DNA from: Gluconobacter japonicus
GTDB taxonomy: Bacteria > Pseudomonadota > Alphaproteobacteria > Acetobacterales > Acetobacteraceae
Assembly (NCBI RefSeq): GCF_002723975.1
Contig: NZ_BEWO01000005.1
Coordinates: forward strand, 1 to 64,000
Reading direction: 5' to 3'
DNA length: 64,000 nt
Shown here: positions 17,619 to 26,303 of the stretch, piece by piece
Numbering within the stretch: the first letter of the stretch is position 1
How the letters are laid out: each line of letters starts with the position of its first letter
Notes under the pieces: generated by a model
What the model was told of the DNA's origin: nothing
What the model saw: only the letters and a program-made list of their open reading frames with translations
Database searches by the model: none
Made by a program: the position numbers and the translations under genes

Positions 17619-18200
17619 GTGAAAGTCCACGTCATTTTTGCCCATCCCTTGGAAGACAGCTTCAATGCTGCCTTATTCAGACTGGTGACCCAGACACTGG
17701 AAGCGGAAGGGCACGAAGTGGACAGTCTGGATCTGTACCGGGATAATTTTGACCCTGTGCTCAGCCCGCAGGATCGCATCGAATACCATGACGTGACGAT
17801 CAATCAGCACCGTGTGGCCGATTATGTGAAGCGCCTGCAAAGCACGGATGTTCTTGTTCTATGCCACCCGGTCTGGAACTTCGGCTGGCCCGCGATCATG
17901 AAGGGCTATTTTGATCGCGTTTTTCTACCGGATGTATCCTTCAAGCTGCTCGACGGTAAGCTCTCACCTGGCTTTACGAACATCAAGAAAGTCATGACGG
18001 TCACGACATATGGATGCCCCCGCCACAGAGCCTTTGTTCTGGGAGACCCGCCACGGAAGAACGGAACCCGTTTCCTGCGCGCCGTGATGAACCGTCGTGT
18101 CAGCGTGGATTATCTGGGGCTTTACAACATGAACAACACGACGCTGGATGCCCGCCGGACTTTCATGAAAAAAGTAATCCGTAAGCTGAAAGCCATCTGA
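17619..18200 (+). CDS. flavodoxin-fold NAD(P)H dehydrogenase (quinone) family protein
   Basis: Cytoplasmic reductase of 193 residues in the NQO1/KefF/YwrO family. The FMN-phosphate loop region is near the N-terminus (VIFAHPLEDSFNAAL), and the second FMN contact region is HPVWNFGWPAIMKGYFDRVF. GTG 17619 with an upstream AGGA gives the typical N-terminus (M-KVHVIFAHP). An ATG at 17538 is open but would put the operator palindromes inside the coding region and add an unconserved leader. It opens a five-gene operon and probably passes electrons from NAD(P)H to a quinone-like or other organic acceptor. Confidence 0.82.
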   Translation: MKVHVIFAHPLEDSFNAALFRLVTQTLEAEGHEVDSLDLYRDNFDPVLSPQDRIEYHDVTINQHRVADYVKRLQSTDVLVLCHPVWNFGWPAIMKGYFDRVFLPDVSFKLLDGKLSPGFTNIKKVMTVTTYGCPRHRAFVLGDPPRKNGTRFLRAVMNRRVSVDYLGLYNMNNTTLDARRTFMKKVIRKLKAI

Positions 18201-18226
18201 ACCGGCTCTTTGCAGGAGGACATGCT

Positions 18227-19081
18227 GTGACTGCTCGTTTCTTTGATCTGGAGGCTATGGGGCTACGGCTTCTGGAAGAGAGCCGTAGCAGAGCAGTGAC
18301 GCTCCAGAGACAGGGTATCGTCCCTTGTCTTGCTCTTGTTGAAGTGGGAGACGATCCCCAGAGTGCAACCTATGTGACTCGCAAGATCGAAGACTGTAAG
18401 AAGGTTGGGATTGACGTCCGAAAGGTGGTTCTTCCACAGTCGGTCACGCAATCCGCGCTTCTGGCGCAGGTCCAGATGCTGGATGCAGATAATGCTGTCA
18501 GTGGTATTCTGGTACAACTCCCTCTGCCATCTCATCTGGATGAAGGCGCGGTCATTCAGGCCATCAGCCCTCATAAGGACGTTGACGGGCTCCATCCCGT
18601 CAATCTGTTGTCCCTGACCACTTCTGAGCCATCCGTTATTCCCTGCACCGTAAGAGGCATTGACGCTCTCCTCTCAGAAACTGGCTTCATCCGTGATGGG
18701 GCGCGTGTTGCCATCCTTGGAAGGGGAAAGCTTGTTGGGCTGCCTGCCAGCCTCTTGCTCTCTGGACAATCGCGCAATACAACCATTACGATATTGCATC
18801 GTAAAAGTAAAAATCTGAGAGATATCCTGAAAAATTCTGATATCATTATAGCAGCAGCTGGCTCCGCTCATCTGGTTACACCGGATATGGTCGGAGCAGG
18901 GGCTGTTGTGATTGATGTCGGCATGAGATGGCCGGAGGGCACCCTCCGTGGGGATGTTCATCCAGATGTCGCCGAAGTCGCAGGATGGATGACACCCCCT
19001 GACCGAAGCTTTGGCGTCATGACGCGCATGATGCTTCTGAAAACCGTTCTGGATCTTGTTGAAAAGAAGGGGGCCGCATGA
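18227..19081 (+). CDS. folD: methylenetetrahydrofolate dehydrogenase/cyclohydrolase
   Basis: 284-residue FolD that interconverts methylene-, methenyl- and formyl-tetrahydrofolate. Catalytic residues are intact: Tyr49 and Lys53 (TYVTRK), Gln97 (LVQLPLP) and Asp120 (KDVDGLHP). The NAD(P)-binding motif is AILGRGKLVGLP. The GTG start at 18227 follows GGAGGA. The MTHFR-like gene overlaps its stop by four bases. Its position in a catabolic operon beside MTHFR suggests it handles one-carbon units released by the pathway, over and above housekeeping folate metabolism. Confidence 0.9.
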   Translation: MTARFFDLEAMGLRLLEESRSRAVTLQRQGIVPCLALVEVGDDPQSATYVTRKIEDCKKVGIDVRKVVLPQSVTQSALLAQVQMLDADNAVSGILVQLPLPSHLDEGAVIQAISPHKDVDGLHPVNLLSLTTSEPSVIPCTVRGIDALLSETGFIRDGARVAILGRGKLVGLPASLLLSGQSRNTTITILHRKSKNLRDILKNSDIIIAAAGSAHLVTPDMVGAGAVVIDVGMRWPEGTLRGDVHPDVAEVAGWMTPPDRSFGVMTRMMLLKTVLDLVEKKGAA

Positions 19082-19950
19082 TCAGATCACTTGATCAGGT
19101 TCGTGCAGATCTGATGAGAGAAAGCTCAATCGAGCTTTTGCCGTCCCGTATTCTTGAACTCTCAGGAGTTTTGCCAGACCTTGATCGCGGCTCGCGAGTT
19201 TTTGTGACATGGCTGCCCGGCGTACCGTTCGTCGATGTTCTCGCCGCCTGTGACCTGTTAAAACTCTGCGGGTATCTCCCGGTCCCACATGTTGCCGCTC
19301 GTTCGATAAGAGACACTGAGCATCTCCGGGACATCTGCGCCGCACTGATCGAACGCGACATTCCACGCATGCTTCTAATCGCAGGCGGGGCAGACAAACC
19401 TGCCGGGATTTTCACAGACACCGTTCAGGTTCTGGAAACGGAAATTCCTGCCCAGGCCGGGATCAGAACGGTCTATGTGGCAGGCCACCCGGAGGGGCAC
19501 CCACAGGCTTCGGAGAAGCAACTGGAGCAGTATCTGCTCCGGAAACAGGAGCTGGCCCGGGCGCAGGGTCTGAACATGCAGATTATCACGCAGTTCTGCT
19601 TCGATGCAGCGCCAGTTCTGGATTGGGAAAAGCGCCTTAGGGCCGCAGGGATAAAATTGCCAATCAATCTTGGCGTGTATGGCCTGACGACACCCAAGAC
19701 GCTGGTTCGTTACGGTTTGGCCTGCGGTGTCGGACAATCCCTGCGCTTCATGCAGAAACAGCGCTGGAAACTGCATCGCTGGTTCACTCCCTGTAATCCG
19801 AAGGGTATGGTGGATGCGATCGCTGGATCCATTGCTGAAACCCCGGATACACTCTTCCACGGATTACACTTTTATCCGTTTGGAGCCATCGCCCGTACGC
19901 TCGAATGGCGCCGTAACCTGTCCTGTTCAGGCACTGGAGAACCGTCATGA
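19078..19950 (+). CDS. methylenetetrahydrofolate reductase-like protein
   Basis: 290-residue protein with the MTHFR TIM-barrel fold. The N-terminal glutamate region (SSIELLPSR, against the family EFFPP motif) and the GG-x-D loop (LIAGGADKPAG) are present, and the length matches bacterial MetF (about 296). It differs enough from MetF to suggest a catabolic subtype, such as those used with tetrahydrofolate-dependent demethylases. The ATGA overlaps with both folD and the lipoprotein gene show tight coupling. In this direction it would oxidise methyl-tetrahydrofolate to methylene-tetrahydrofolate for FolD; no methyltransferase gene is seen nearby. Confidence 0.8.
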   Translation: MIRSLDQVRADLMRESSIELLPSRILELSGVLPDLDRGSRVFVTWLPGVPFVDVLAACDLLKLCGYLPVPHVAARSIRDTEHLRDICAALIERDIPRMLLIAGGADKPAGIFTDTVQVLETEIPAQAGIRTVYVAGHPEGHPQASEKQLEQYLLRKQELARAQGLNMQIITQFCFDAAPVLDWEKRLRAAGIKLPINLGVYGLTTPKTLVRYGLACGVGQSLRFMQKQRWKLHRWFTPCNPKGMVDAIAGSIAETPDTLFHGLHFYPFGAIARTLEWRRNLSCSGTGEPS

Positions 19951-21257
19951 CGCATAAGCCCTTCGTTCTCACATCCATGGCAGCACTCCTTATACTGGGA
20001 GGATGTGCGGAGACGGGAGACAAGGCTCCTGTGTCTCATGACGAACACCTTAGCAGTGATCTCTACGGAGACGGCGGCGTCAGCGCGTTTTATCGTCCCC
20101 AGACAGCCATTCCGTCGATGCCGGGCCAGTTGATCCAACAGGAAGATATGGATCCGACAAAACTCCCAAAAGGCACTAGCCGTGGAATCAGGATCCTCTA
20201 CTCCTCGACGAACGGTCTGGGAAAGGGTGACCCGGTTGCAGTTTCCGGACAAATTCTGCTGCCACAAGGCAAGATGCCAGAAAACGGTTGGCCGGTTGTT
20301 GCCTGGGAGCATGGAACCACAGGCATTGCGGACGTCTGCGCTCCATCTTGGCGGGGATATTCCAGCCGTGACAAGGCCTATCTGTCTCGCTGGCTCTCTG
20401 AAGGCTTTGCTGTGGTCGCCAGCGACTATCAGGGGCTGGGCACACCGGGGCCACATCCTTATCTTCTGTACCGACCGGAGGGGTACAGCGTTCTGGATGG
20501 TCTGCGCGCATCTCTAAGCGGACTTCCGGGACAGATCAGGAACTGGATTGTTCTGGTCGGCCAGTCTCAGGGCTCTGGGGCTGCATTGGGCACAGCCTGG
20601 CTGGCTCCTTCTTACGCCCCAGACCTGAAAATCCACGGCGTCGTCGCAACTGGCCTTGTCACGGGCTTTGCGTCTTCGCCGACGGCCAAACACTCCCCCA
20701 TCCCGGAAGTCTACACAGACGCAACGAAAATGGACTCTGCTTTCGCCATGCTTCGGGTGGAGGGATCGGATCAATCTTTACATCCGGAGACGGACAGCCA
20801 AGCCGTTATGACCGATGCCGGTCACAAGATGTCTGAAATTGCGCGCCATGCCTGCCTACACAATCTTTTCGACAAGGCTGACGAGATGAAGGTGCAAAGC
20901 GATGCCTTGTTCAATGACAAGCTACCCACTTTTGAGACCGGGCATGACAGCGCGTTCACCATTCCTAACGCCCGGCTCAACTTTCCTGTCTTCGCTGGCA
21001 CCGGATTGGCGGACGGTGAGGCGGGTGTGAATGGTCAGTACAATGCCGTGGCAGCAATGTGCGACGCCGGGACGCATGTTCTGTGGCAGCGTTATCCGGG
21101 CGTCACGCATAATGGCGCGGTCAATGTCTCGCTGAAGGACTCTGTTCCCTATGTGAAGAGCCTTCTGGCTGGGCGAACGCCTCCACAGAACTGCTCTGCC
21201 ATCACTGTCCCTGGACCTGTCGAAAAGCCACTTCCAAACATTCCATGGAACAACTGA
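19947..21257 (+). CDS. secretory-lipase-like alpha/beta hydrolase lipoprotein
   Basis: 436-residue protein with a lipoprotein signal peptide (lipobox LILGGC, Cys20), so it is likely anchored in the periplasm or outer membrane. It resembles the fungal/bacterial secretory lipase (LIP) family. The nucleophile is Ser207 in VGQSQGSG; probable acid and base are Asp in GTGLADGEAG and His in GVTHNGAV. It overlaps the MTHFR-like gene as ATGA. An esterase in the envelope could release the imported substrate from a conjugate before uptake. Specificity is not visible. Confidence 0.8.
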   Translation: MTHKPFVLTSMAALLILGGCAETGDKAPVSHDEHLSSDLYGDGGVSAFYRPQTAIPSMPGQLIQQEDMDPTKLPKGTSRGIRILYSSTNGLGKGDPVAVSGQILLPQGKMPENGWPVVAWEHGTTGIADVCAPSWRGYSSRDKAYLSRWLSEGFAVVASDYQGLGTPGPHPYLLYRPEGYSVLDGLRASLSGLPGQIRNWIVLVGQSQGSGAALGTAWLAPSYAPDLKIHGVVATGLVTGFASSPTAKHSPIPEVYTDATKMDSAFAMLRVEGSDQSLHPETDSQAVMTDAGHKMSEIARHACLHNLFDKADEMKVQSDALFNDKLPTFETGHDSAFTIPNARLNFPVFAGTGLADGEAGVNGQYNAVAAMCDAGTHVLWQRYPGVTHNGAVNVSLKDSVPYVKSLLAGRTPPQNCSAITVPGPVEKPLPNIPWNN

Positions 21258-21315
21258 GAGCCTGAAAACGCCCCGTAGCCAAGCCGGTGGCCGGCTCTTT
21301 CTAGGATATGAGACC

Positions 21316-22497
21316 ATGCAGACCACGGATGACAGATCAGGCTATCACCTCTTTCTCGTTCTGATAATTTACGTCTATTCGGCCGTATCCATGGCCGTCG
21401 TGGGGTTGGTGGTTCCGTTTATCAGCGCCATTGCGGAAGCAAGGCACGTCTCGCCGGGACCGGTCGGAACGAGCCTGTCGTTCTTCTCCGTTCCAGCAGC
21501 GTTCACGTCGTTTCTTTTCGGCATGATCGTTGATCGCATCGGGGTGAAAAAAGCTTTTCCGATTTCCATTGGACTGACACTGATCGGCGATACGCTTTTG
21601 CTGTCCACCTCCACGCTTTGGAGTCTACGGATTGGCCTGATGCTTTGCGGATGCGGTTTTGCTTTCGCGACCGCGGGCTCTCCTGTTCTGTTTATGCGGT
21701 ATCTGCCGGAGAAAAGCCGATCCCGTGCCCTGGCATTCTGGTCCACCTTCGCTCCTGCGGGATATTCTGCGGGATTACTCCTCGCTATTCCGTTCCTTGC
21801 AGGCGGACGATGGCAGGCAGCCTGCCTGTCCCATATAGTGCTAATGCTGGTCATTCTGGCGGTCGGCATTCTGACTTTGGCCAGACTGAAAGAGCCATTA
21901 ACGGCGGAAATTTTTTCCGGCCCCGTTAAAAAACTCTCCCCCTGGCTGGTGACCGCACTCGGCCTCTCGGTCACGCTCCCGAATGGTATCGCGTATGGGA
22001 CAAGCCTGATTGCGCCATCCTATCTGGCACGTGTGCATCATGTCAGTCTGGCGGCGTCTGCGGCCGAAGTGGCAATCGTAAAGATCGTCGTGATGATGGC
22101 TGGAGGTCTGATCGTCAGTCTTTGTGTGGGGACGGAACGTCGATCCCGCATCATGTTCTGTGTCATGGCGGCGATCGGCATGGCCGCACAGTGGATGCTG
22201 CTTTTCCCCGGCAGCACGATGGTGATCGCCTCTCTCGGACTGTTCATTTGGACTTTCGCCTATAGCGGCCTGAGCGGAGCAGGAATGTCCCTGCTACCCG
22301 TCGTTGCCACAGACCGGAAGACGCGTGGCGCAGTCGCAGGCACAGTCGGGCAGTTCATTTCTGTTTCAGCCGTCCTGATGCCTTATCTTTATTTTTCCAC
22401 CACACTCTGGACCAGCTATGCCCTGTTTGCATTCTGCGCCCTGAGCGTGGGCTGTCTGACCATTTTTCAGGTCAGGCAGCATCGCGTCGCAGCCTAA
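21316..22497 (+). CDS. MFS transporter
   Basis: Inner-membrane carrier of 393 residues with about 12 hydrophobic helices and an MFS motif-A-like loop (GMIVDRIGVKKAF) between helices 2 and 3. It is the last gene of the plus-strand operon that starts at 17619, 58 bases after the lipoprotein gene, with AGGA before the ATG. It probably imports or exports a pathway substrate or product. The gene ends 14 bases before the stop of the convergent oxygenase gene; an inverted repeat (CGCCGCGTT / AACGCGGCG, 22504-22541) in that overlap could help termination. Confidence 0.85.
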   Translation: MQTTDDRSGYHLFLVLIIYVYSAVSMAVVGLVVPFISAIAEARHVSPGPVGTSLSFFSVPAAFTSFLFGMIVDRIGVKKAFPISIGLTLIGDTLLLSTSTLWSLRIGLMLCGCGFAFATAGSPVLFMRYLPEKSRSRALAFWSTFAPAGYSAGLLLAIPFLAGGRWQAACLSHIVLMLVILAVGILTLARLKEPLTAEIFSGPVKKLSPWLVTALGLSVTLPNGIAYGTSLIAPSYLARVHHVSLAASAAEVAIVKIVVMMAGGLIVSLCVGTERRSRIMFCVMAAIGMAAQWMLLFPGSTMVIASLGLFIWTFAYSGLSGAGMSLLPVVATDRKTRGAVAGTVGQFISVSAVLMPYLYFSTTLWTSYALFAFCALSVGCLTIFQVRQHRVAA

Positions 22498-22510
22498 AGG
22501 TCCCGCCGCG

Positions 22511-23521
22511 TTATGAAGGCCTGGTTTTTTGCAACGCGGCGAAATTGGCCTGAAGGCGCTCAAGAAGATAATTCTGGGCCGAGATAGGCGCGTATTTCTT
22601 ATCCGGCCCCTGAATGATCGCATCGCGGTTAGCCTGACAGAAAAACGGAATGGACAACCGTTCTCCAAGATACTCACCGGGTTTCGGCATCCGCACACGG
22701 TGCAGGGTGGAGAGGAGTTTGTCATCACTCCAACGCATGAGCATGTCACCAATATTGCAGGTCACGTAACCGGTGGCTGGCTCAACGTCCGTCCACGCCC
22801 CACTATCAACATCCTTCCCCGGGCAGACCTGTAATCCGCCTTCACCCGCTCGTTGATGCAGCAGGGTCAGGCAGTCAAAATCTGAATGTGCTCCGGCGCG
22901 CCAGTTTTCGAAGTCTGCAGGCTTGGCATTTGCCATGTTCATGTAGTGGATAAGGCGCAGGGTACACTGATAATCTGGCGAAGAAGGTTCATGCCGCGAT
23001 GTGAAAAAATCCTCATCGAAGCCGAGCTTCATCGCAAAACACGACAGGATTTTCATTCCCAGCACCCAGTTCTGATGTTCGAACTGCGTGAGAAATCCTT
23101 GAAAACCGGCAATATCCGCATCGTGCGGCCACAGCCCCGCCATGCGCGGAAGCGTAATCTGGAAGGACTCTTTATGATCAGGCGTACCCGTTGAGGGCCG
23201 GACCTGTTCCCGAAACTCCCAACCGGCATTGGTGCCGGGTTTCAAGGGGAATGCCGCTTTTGTCTGTGTCGGAAGAGCAAAAAACTGCTCGGCCAGCGAA
23301 AACGCCCGATTAATATCGTCCTGCGAAATGCCGTGATTATAGACCTGGAAAAAGCCGATTTCCGTCGCAGCAGCCCACAGAGCATCAGCTATTTCCTGCT
23401 TGCGCTCTTCGAATGACGACAGGTCAATTCTGGGAATATCTCTGACGATACTGGTTCCAACTCCGCCAATGCGGCGCTCGGTCTCAATTTCACTCATGAG
23501 TGTCTTGGCTGAGGTGCTCAT
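22511..23521 (-). CDS. 2-oxoglutarate/Fe(II)-dependent oxygenase (isopenicillin N synthase-like)
   Basis: 336-residue oxygenase. The N-terminal DIOX_N region begins at PRIDLSSF. The iron ligands are His212 and Asp214 (AHSDFD) and His274 (STLHRV), and the 2-oxoglutarate-binding R-x-S is Arg288/Ser290 (ERLSIPFF). Relatives hydroxylate or demethylate small molecules; an N- or O-demethylation would release formaldehyde, which would link it to the folate genes of the island. It is convergent with the MFS gene and divergent from the second binding-protein gene. Confidence 0.87.
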   Translation of the reverse strand: MSTSAKTLMSEIETERRIGGVGTSIVRDIPRIDLSSFEERKQEIADALWAAATEIGFFQVYNHGISQDDINRAFSLAEQFFALPTQTKAAFPLKPGTNAGWEFREQVRPSTGTPDHKESFQITLPRMAGLWPHDADIAGFQGFLTQFEHQNWVLGMKILSCFAMKLGFDEDFFTSRHEPSSPDYQCTLRLIHYMNMANAKPADFENWRAGAHSDFDCLTLLHQRAGEGGLQVCPGKDVDSGAWTDVEPATGYVTCNIGDMLMRWSDDKLLSTLHRVRMPKPGEYLGERLSIPFFCQANRDAIIQGPDKKYAPISAQNYLLERLQANFAALQKTRPS

Positions 23522-23838
23522 CTGCTCAGTCTCTCCTTATGCCTGACGAAAGACAGCAGGGACCACGCGTAAAATGAATGGGGGACAAACGGGGGATGAC
23601 TCCGAACATATTCCTCCATCCAAGCCTGTTGCGCAGACCTGCTGGAGCAATGCCCAAAATCTTCTTGAAGATCCCGACCGCTTATACTCGTTCAAAATTC
23701 AAAACATATCAAAGACCGCGCTGTCAATTCCAAAGCGTCGTCATCAAAACAGCATCAGATCAAACGCAAATAGAGACTTCCGGAAAAATCATTTCGGTTC
23801 ATAAACTGTGTGCATAGCGAATGGGAGAATGTCCCCTT
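23522..23838. promoter_or_regulatory. divergent control region of oxygenase and second binding protein
   Basis: About 317 bases without a gene. It holds CGAACATATT (23603-23612), identical to the left part of the second dyad beside the IclR gene. No matching right half site is seen (CCTCC follows instead of GTTTC). Possible shared control by the IclR protein is a weak inference. Confidence 0.3.
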
Positions 23839-24846
23839 ATGTCCAGAATCATGCTTGGTCGCCGCCAGTCTCTCCTCGGTTTGACCGCCGGTCTTGGCGC
23901 GCTTTCCATGCCGTTCGTTCAGACAGCACGTGCTGCTGGCACGCCCGTAAAGCTCGTCACATCATGGTATGCACAGGCAGAATTCGGCGGTTTTTATCAG
24001 GCGCTTGCCAAAGGATATTATGCACGGGAAGGGCTGGACGTCACAATTGAGGCAGCCAGCCCGCAGATGAATGTTCCGCAACTTCTTGCAGCCGGACGAG
24101 CCGACTTCATTACCGGATATGACTTCCAGCTTCTCTCTGCTGTCGCGTCTGGTATTCCCCTCGTTGCCGTGGCGAGTACGTTCCAACATGATCAGCAGGG
24201 GCTGATGACGCACGCCGGAGTTACTGATCTTCAGCAGCTTAAGGATCATCCCATCCTGATTGCCTCGTCGTCCCATGCGACCTTCTGGCCATGGCTCAGG
24301 AAACGCTTTGGCTATGCGGAAGAGCAGGCGAGGCCTTACTCTTTCAACCTTCAGCCTTTCTTTTTTGATAAAACCATGGCCGTGCAGGCTTACGCGTCAT
24401 CCGAGTTGTGGGATGCGAAATTGAAGTACGTGCCAGTCGAGTTCTTTCTGTTCAAGGATCTGGGATATCCGCCATATGGCGCCCCAATGGTCACCACCCA
24501 GCAGATGGTGAAGACAGACAAAAACAAGGTGAACAGCTTCGTAAAAGCATCGCTACTTGGCTGGAGCGACTATTTTCAGGATCCCACTCCGGGGAATGCT
24601 TTGATTCTGAAAGCCAATCCAAACATGACGCCTGAGCACCTGACATTCGGTTACGAAGGGCTGAAGAAAGCGAACGTCCTTCTCTCTGACGATGTCCGGA
24701 CAAAAGGGCTGGGCGCAATGACGACTGCCCGATGGCAGGCGACACGGGATTTCATGGTCAATCAAAACCTTCTCCCAGCTGATGCAGACTGGAAAAGCGC
24801 CTTCACAACAGAATTTGTAGATAACCTCCGGATCATGCCCACATGA
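23839..24846 (+). CDS. NMT1/ThiY-type ABC substrate-binding protein (second copy)
   Basis: Exported binding protein of about 335 residues with a twin-arginine-like leader (GRRQSLLGLTAG, cleavage near ARAAG) and the family motif TSWYAQAEFGGFYQA. ATG 23839 is chosen because GGAGAA lies eight bases upstream; the ATG at 23821 has no ribosome-binding site. It is a diverged paralogue of the binding protein at 11725-12726 but has no permease or ATPase of its own, so it probably docks on the transporter at 10.2-11.7 kb. It overlaps the deaminase gene as ATGA, which suggests that its ligand is the deaminase substrate or a relative. Confidence 0.88.
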   Translation: MSRIMLGRRQSLLGLTAGLGALSMPFVQTARAAGTPVKLVTSWYAQAEFGGFYQALAKGYYAREGLDVTIEAASPQMNVPQLLAAGRADFITGYDFQLLSAVASGIPLVAVASTFQHDQQGLMTHAGVTDLQQLKDHPILIASSSHATFWPWLRKRFGYAEEQARPYSFNLQPFFFDKTMAVQAYASSELWDAKLKYVPVEFFLFKDLGYPPYGAPMVTTQQMVKTDKNKVNSFVKASLLGWSDYFQDPTPGNALILKANPNMTPEHLTFGYEGLKKANVLLSDDVRTKGLGAMTTARWQATRDFMVNQNLLPADADWKSAFTTEFVDNLRIMPT

Positions 24847-26201
24847 CGCTCCTTATCCACAACACCTGCGGTATTCTCACCGGCCTGAAAGGTGACGCAG
24901 CCAGAAGAACGGGAAGTCTTCGCATCCGTGATGGAAAAATTGTCGAAATCGGTGACCTGTCTCCTCATGACGGAGAAACAGTGCTTGATGCGAAAGGCGG
25001 CGTTGTCTCACCCGGCCTGATCAGCACGCATCACCATCTGTTCCAGAGTGTTCTCAAGGCAGTCCCGACGGCCATCAATAAGCCGCTTGAGCCTTGGCTG
25101 CGTCTTGTTCCTAACACCTACTGGAGCCGTATCGATGAACGGGCCCTGAATGTTGCTGCGCGGATCGGGATGGTGGAGCTGCTCCTGTCAGGTTGTACGA
25201 CAGTCGCGGATCATCATTACCTGTTTGCAGACATGTACGCTTATGACCCCACTGCAGTTCTGTTCGATGCTGCCGAAGATCTGGGCCTTCGCTACGTTCT
25301 GGCGCGGGGAGGAACAACACGGACCAGAAAATTCGATACGGACGAGGTTATTCCTGCCCCGACGGAAACCTTGGATACCATGCTCAAGCGCGTCGATGCG
25401 CTTGTCAGCCGGTATCATCAGTCCGGGCCGAACGCGAAACGCCGGATTGCTCTGGCACCCAATACGCCCACGTGGGGCGTCACGCCTGATGAACTACGCC
25501 AGATGGCCGTGGCGGCACGAAGTATGGGCATTTCCCTGCATTCGCACCTGTCGGAGACGGAGAATTACGTCAGGTTCTGCCTGGAAACATACAATATGCG
25601 GCCTGTTCAGTTCGTGGCGGAGCATGGCTGGGTCGGAAATGATGTGTGGTTCGCACATCTGGTCCATCTGGATGAGAGCGAACTCAGGCTTCTTGCCCAG
25701 ACGGGCACCGGCATGGCGCATTGCCCACAAAGCAATTGTCGACTTGGTTCAGGAATTGCGCCCGCGCCCGCTCTGGATGCCTTGGGAGGGCGCGTCTCTC
25801 TGGCTGTTGATGGTGCAGCGTCCAATGAAGCGTGTGACATGAGTGCAGAAATGCATTGCGCGTGGATGGTCCATCGCGCGGTTCAGGGAGCAGGAGCAGT
25901 GACCGCTGAAGACGTCATGCGTTGGTCCACCTCTGAAGGAGCTGCCATTCTGGGGCTTTCGGATGTGGGTCGGATAGAAGTGGGAGCGACGGCAGATGTG
26001 GTCATTCATGGTCTGGATGCCCCTCGGTGCGCAGGGATGCATGATCCGCTGATAGCGCCGGTCGTCTCTGGGGCTACGACTGTTCGGCATGTCCTGATGG
26101 ATGGAAAACCCGTTGTGGTGGACGGAATGATTCCAGGGCTGGATCTGGAAGCACTCCTGGCAGAAGCGAAAAGCGTTGTAGGGTGCCTCGCAGTGTCGTG
26201 A
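24843..26201 (+). CDS. 8-oxoguanine/isoxanthopterin-deaminase-like amidohydrolase
   Basis: 452-residue metal-dependent deaminase of the AtzA/TrzN/8-oxoguanine deaminase branch. Metal and catalytic residues are visible: HHH at 63-65 (STHHHLFQS), His and Glu in LHSHLSETE, His in WFAHLVHLDE, and Asp in LAVDGAASNE. Known relatives remove amino groups from 8-oxoguanine, isoxanthopterin, pterin carboxylates, or s-triazines such as melamine. The coupled binding-protein gene upstream suggests that the ring is imported intact. Which heterocycle is used cannot be decided from sequence. Confidence 0.85.
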   Translation: MTLLIHNTCGILTGLKGDAARRTGSLRIRDGKIVEIGDLSPHDGETVLDAKGGVVSPGLISTHHHLFQSVLKAVPTAINKPLEPWLRLVPNTYWSRIDERALNVAARIGMVELLLSGCTTVADHHYLFADMYAYDPTAVLFDAAEDLGLRYVLARGGTTRTRKFDTDEVIPAPTETLDTMLKRVDALVSRYHQSGPNAKRRIALAPNTPTWGVTPDELRQMAVAARSMGISLHSHLSETENYVRFCLETYNMRPVQFVAEHGWVGNDVWFAHLVHLDESELRLLAQTGTGMAHCPQSNCRLGSGIAPAPALDALGGRVSLAVDGAASNEACDMSAEMHCAWMVHRAVQGAGAVTAEDVMRWSTSEGAAILGLSDVGRIEVGATADVVIHGLDAPRCAGMHDPLIAPVVSGATTVRHVLMDGKPVVVDGMIPGLDLEALLAEAKSVVGCLAVS

Positions 26202-26303
26202 CGGGAAGCAATACAAGGCATGACCTATGGCTTCAGGCCATCCTCTGATAGTCTTGCTGTTTTCATTCGAATTCCCATCTGTCTTCCCAGAAAAGGAAAT
26301 TCC

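Noticed and set aside
19375-20456. Several minus-strand frames over 100 codons
   Set aside because: All are shadows of the MTHFR-like and lipoprotein genes, which are supported by motifs and coupled overlaps.
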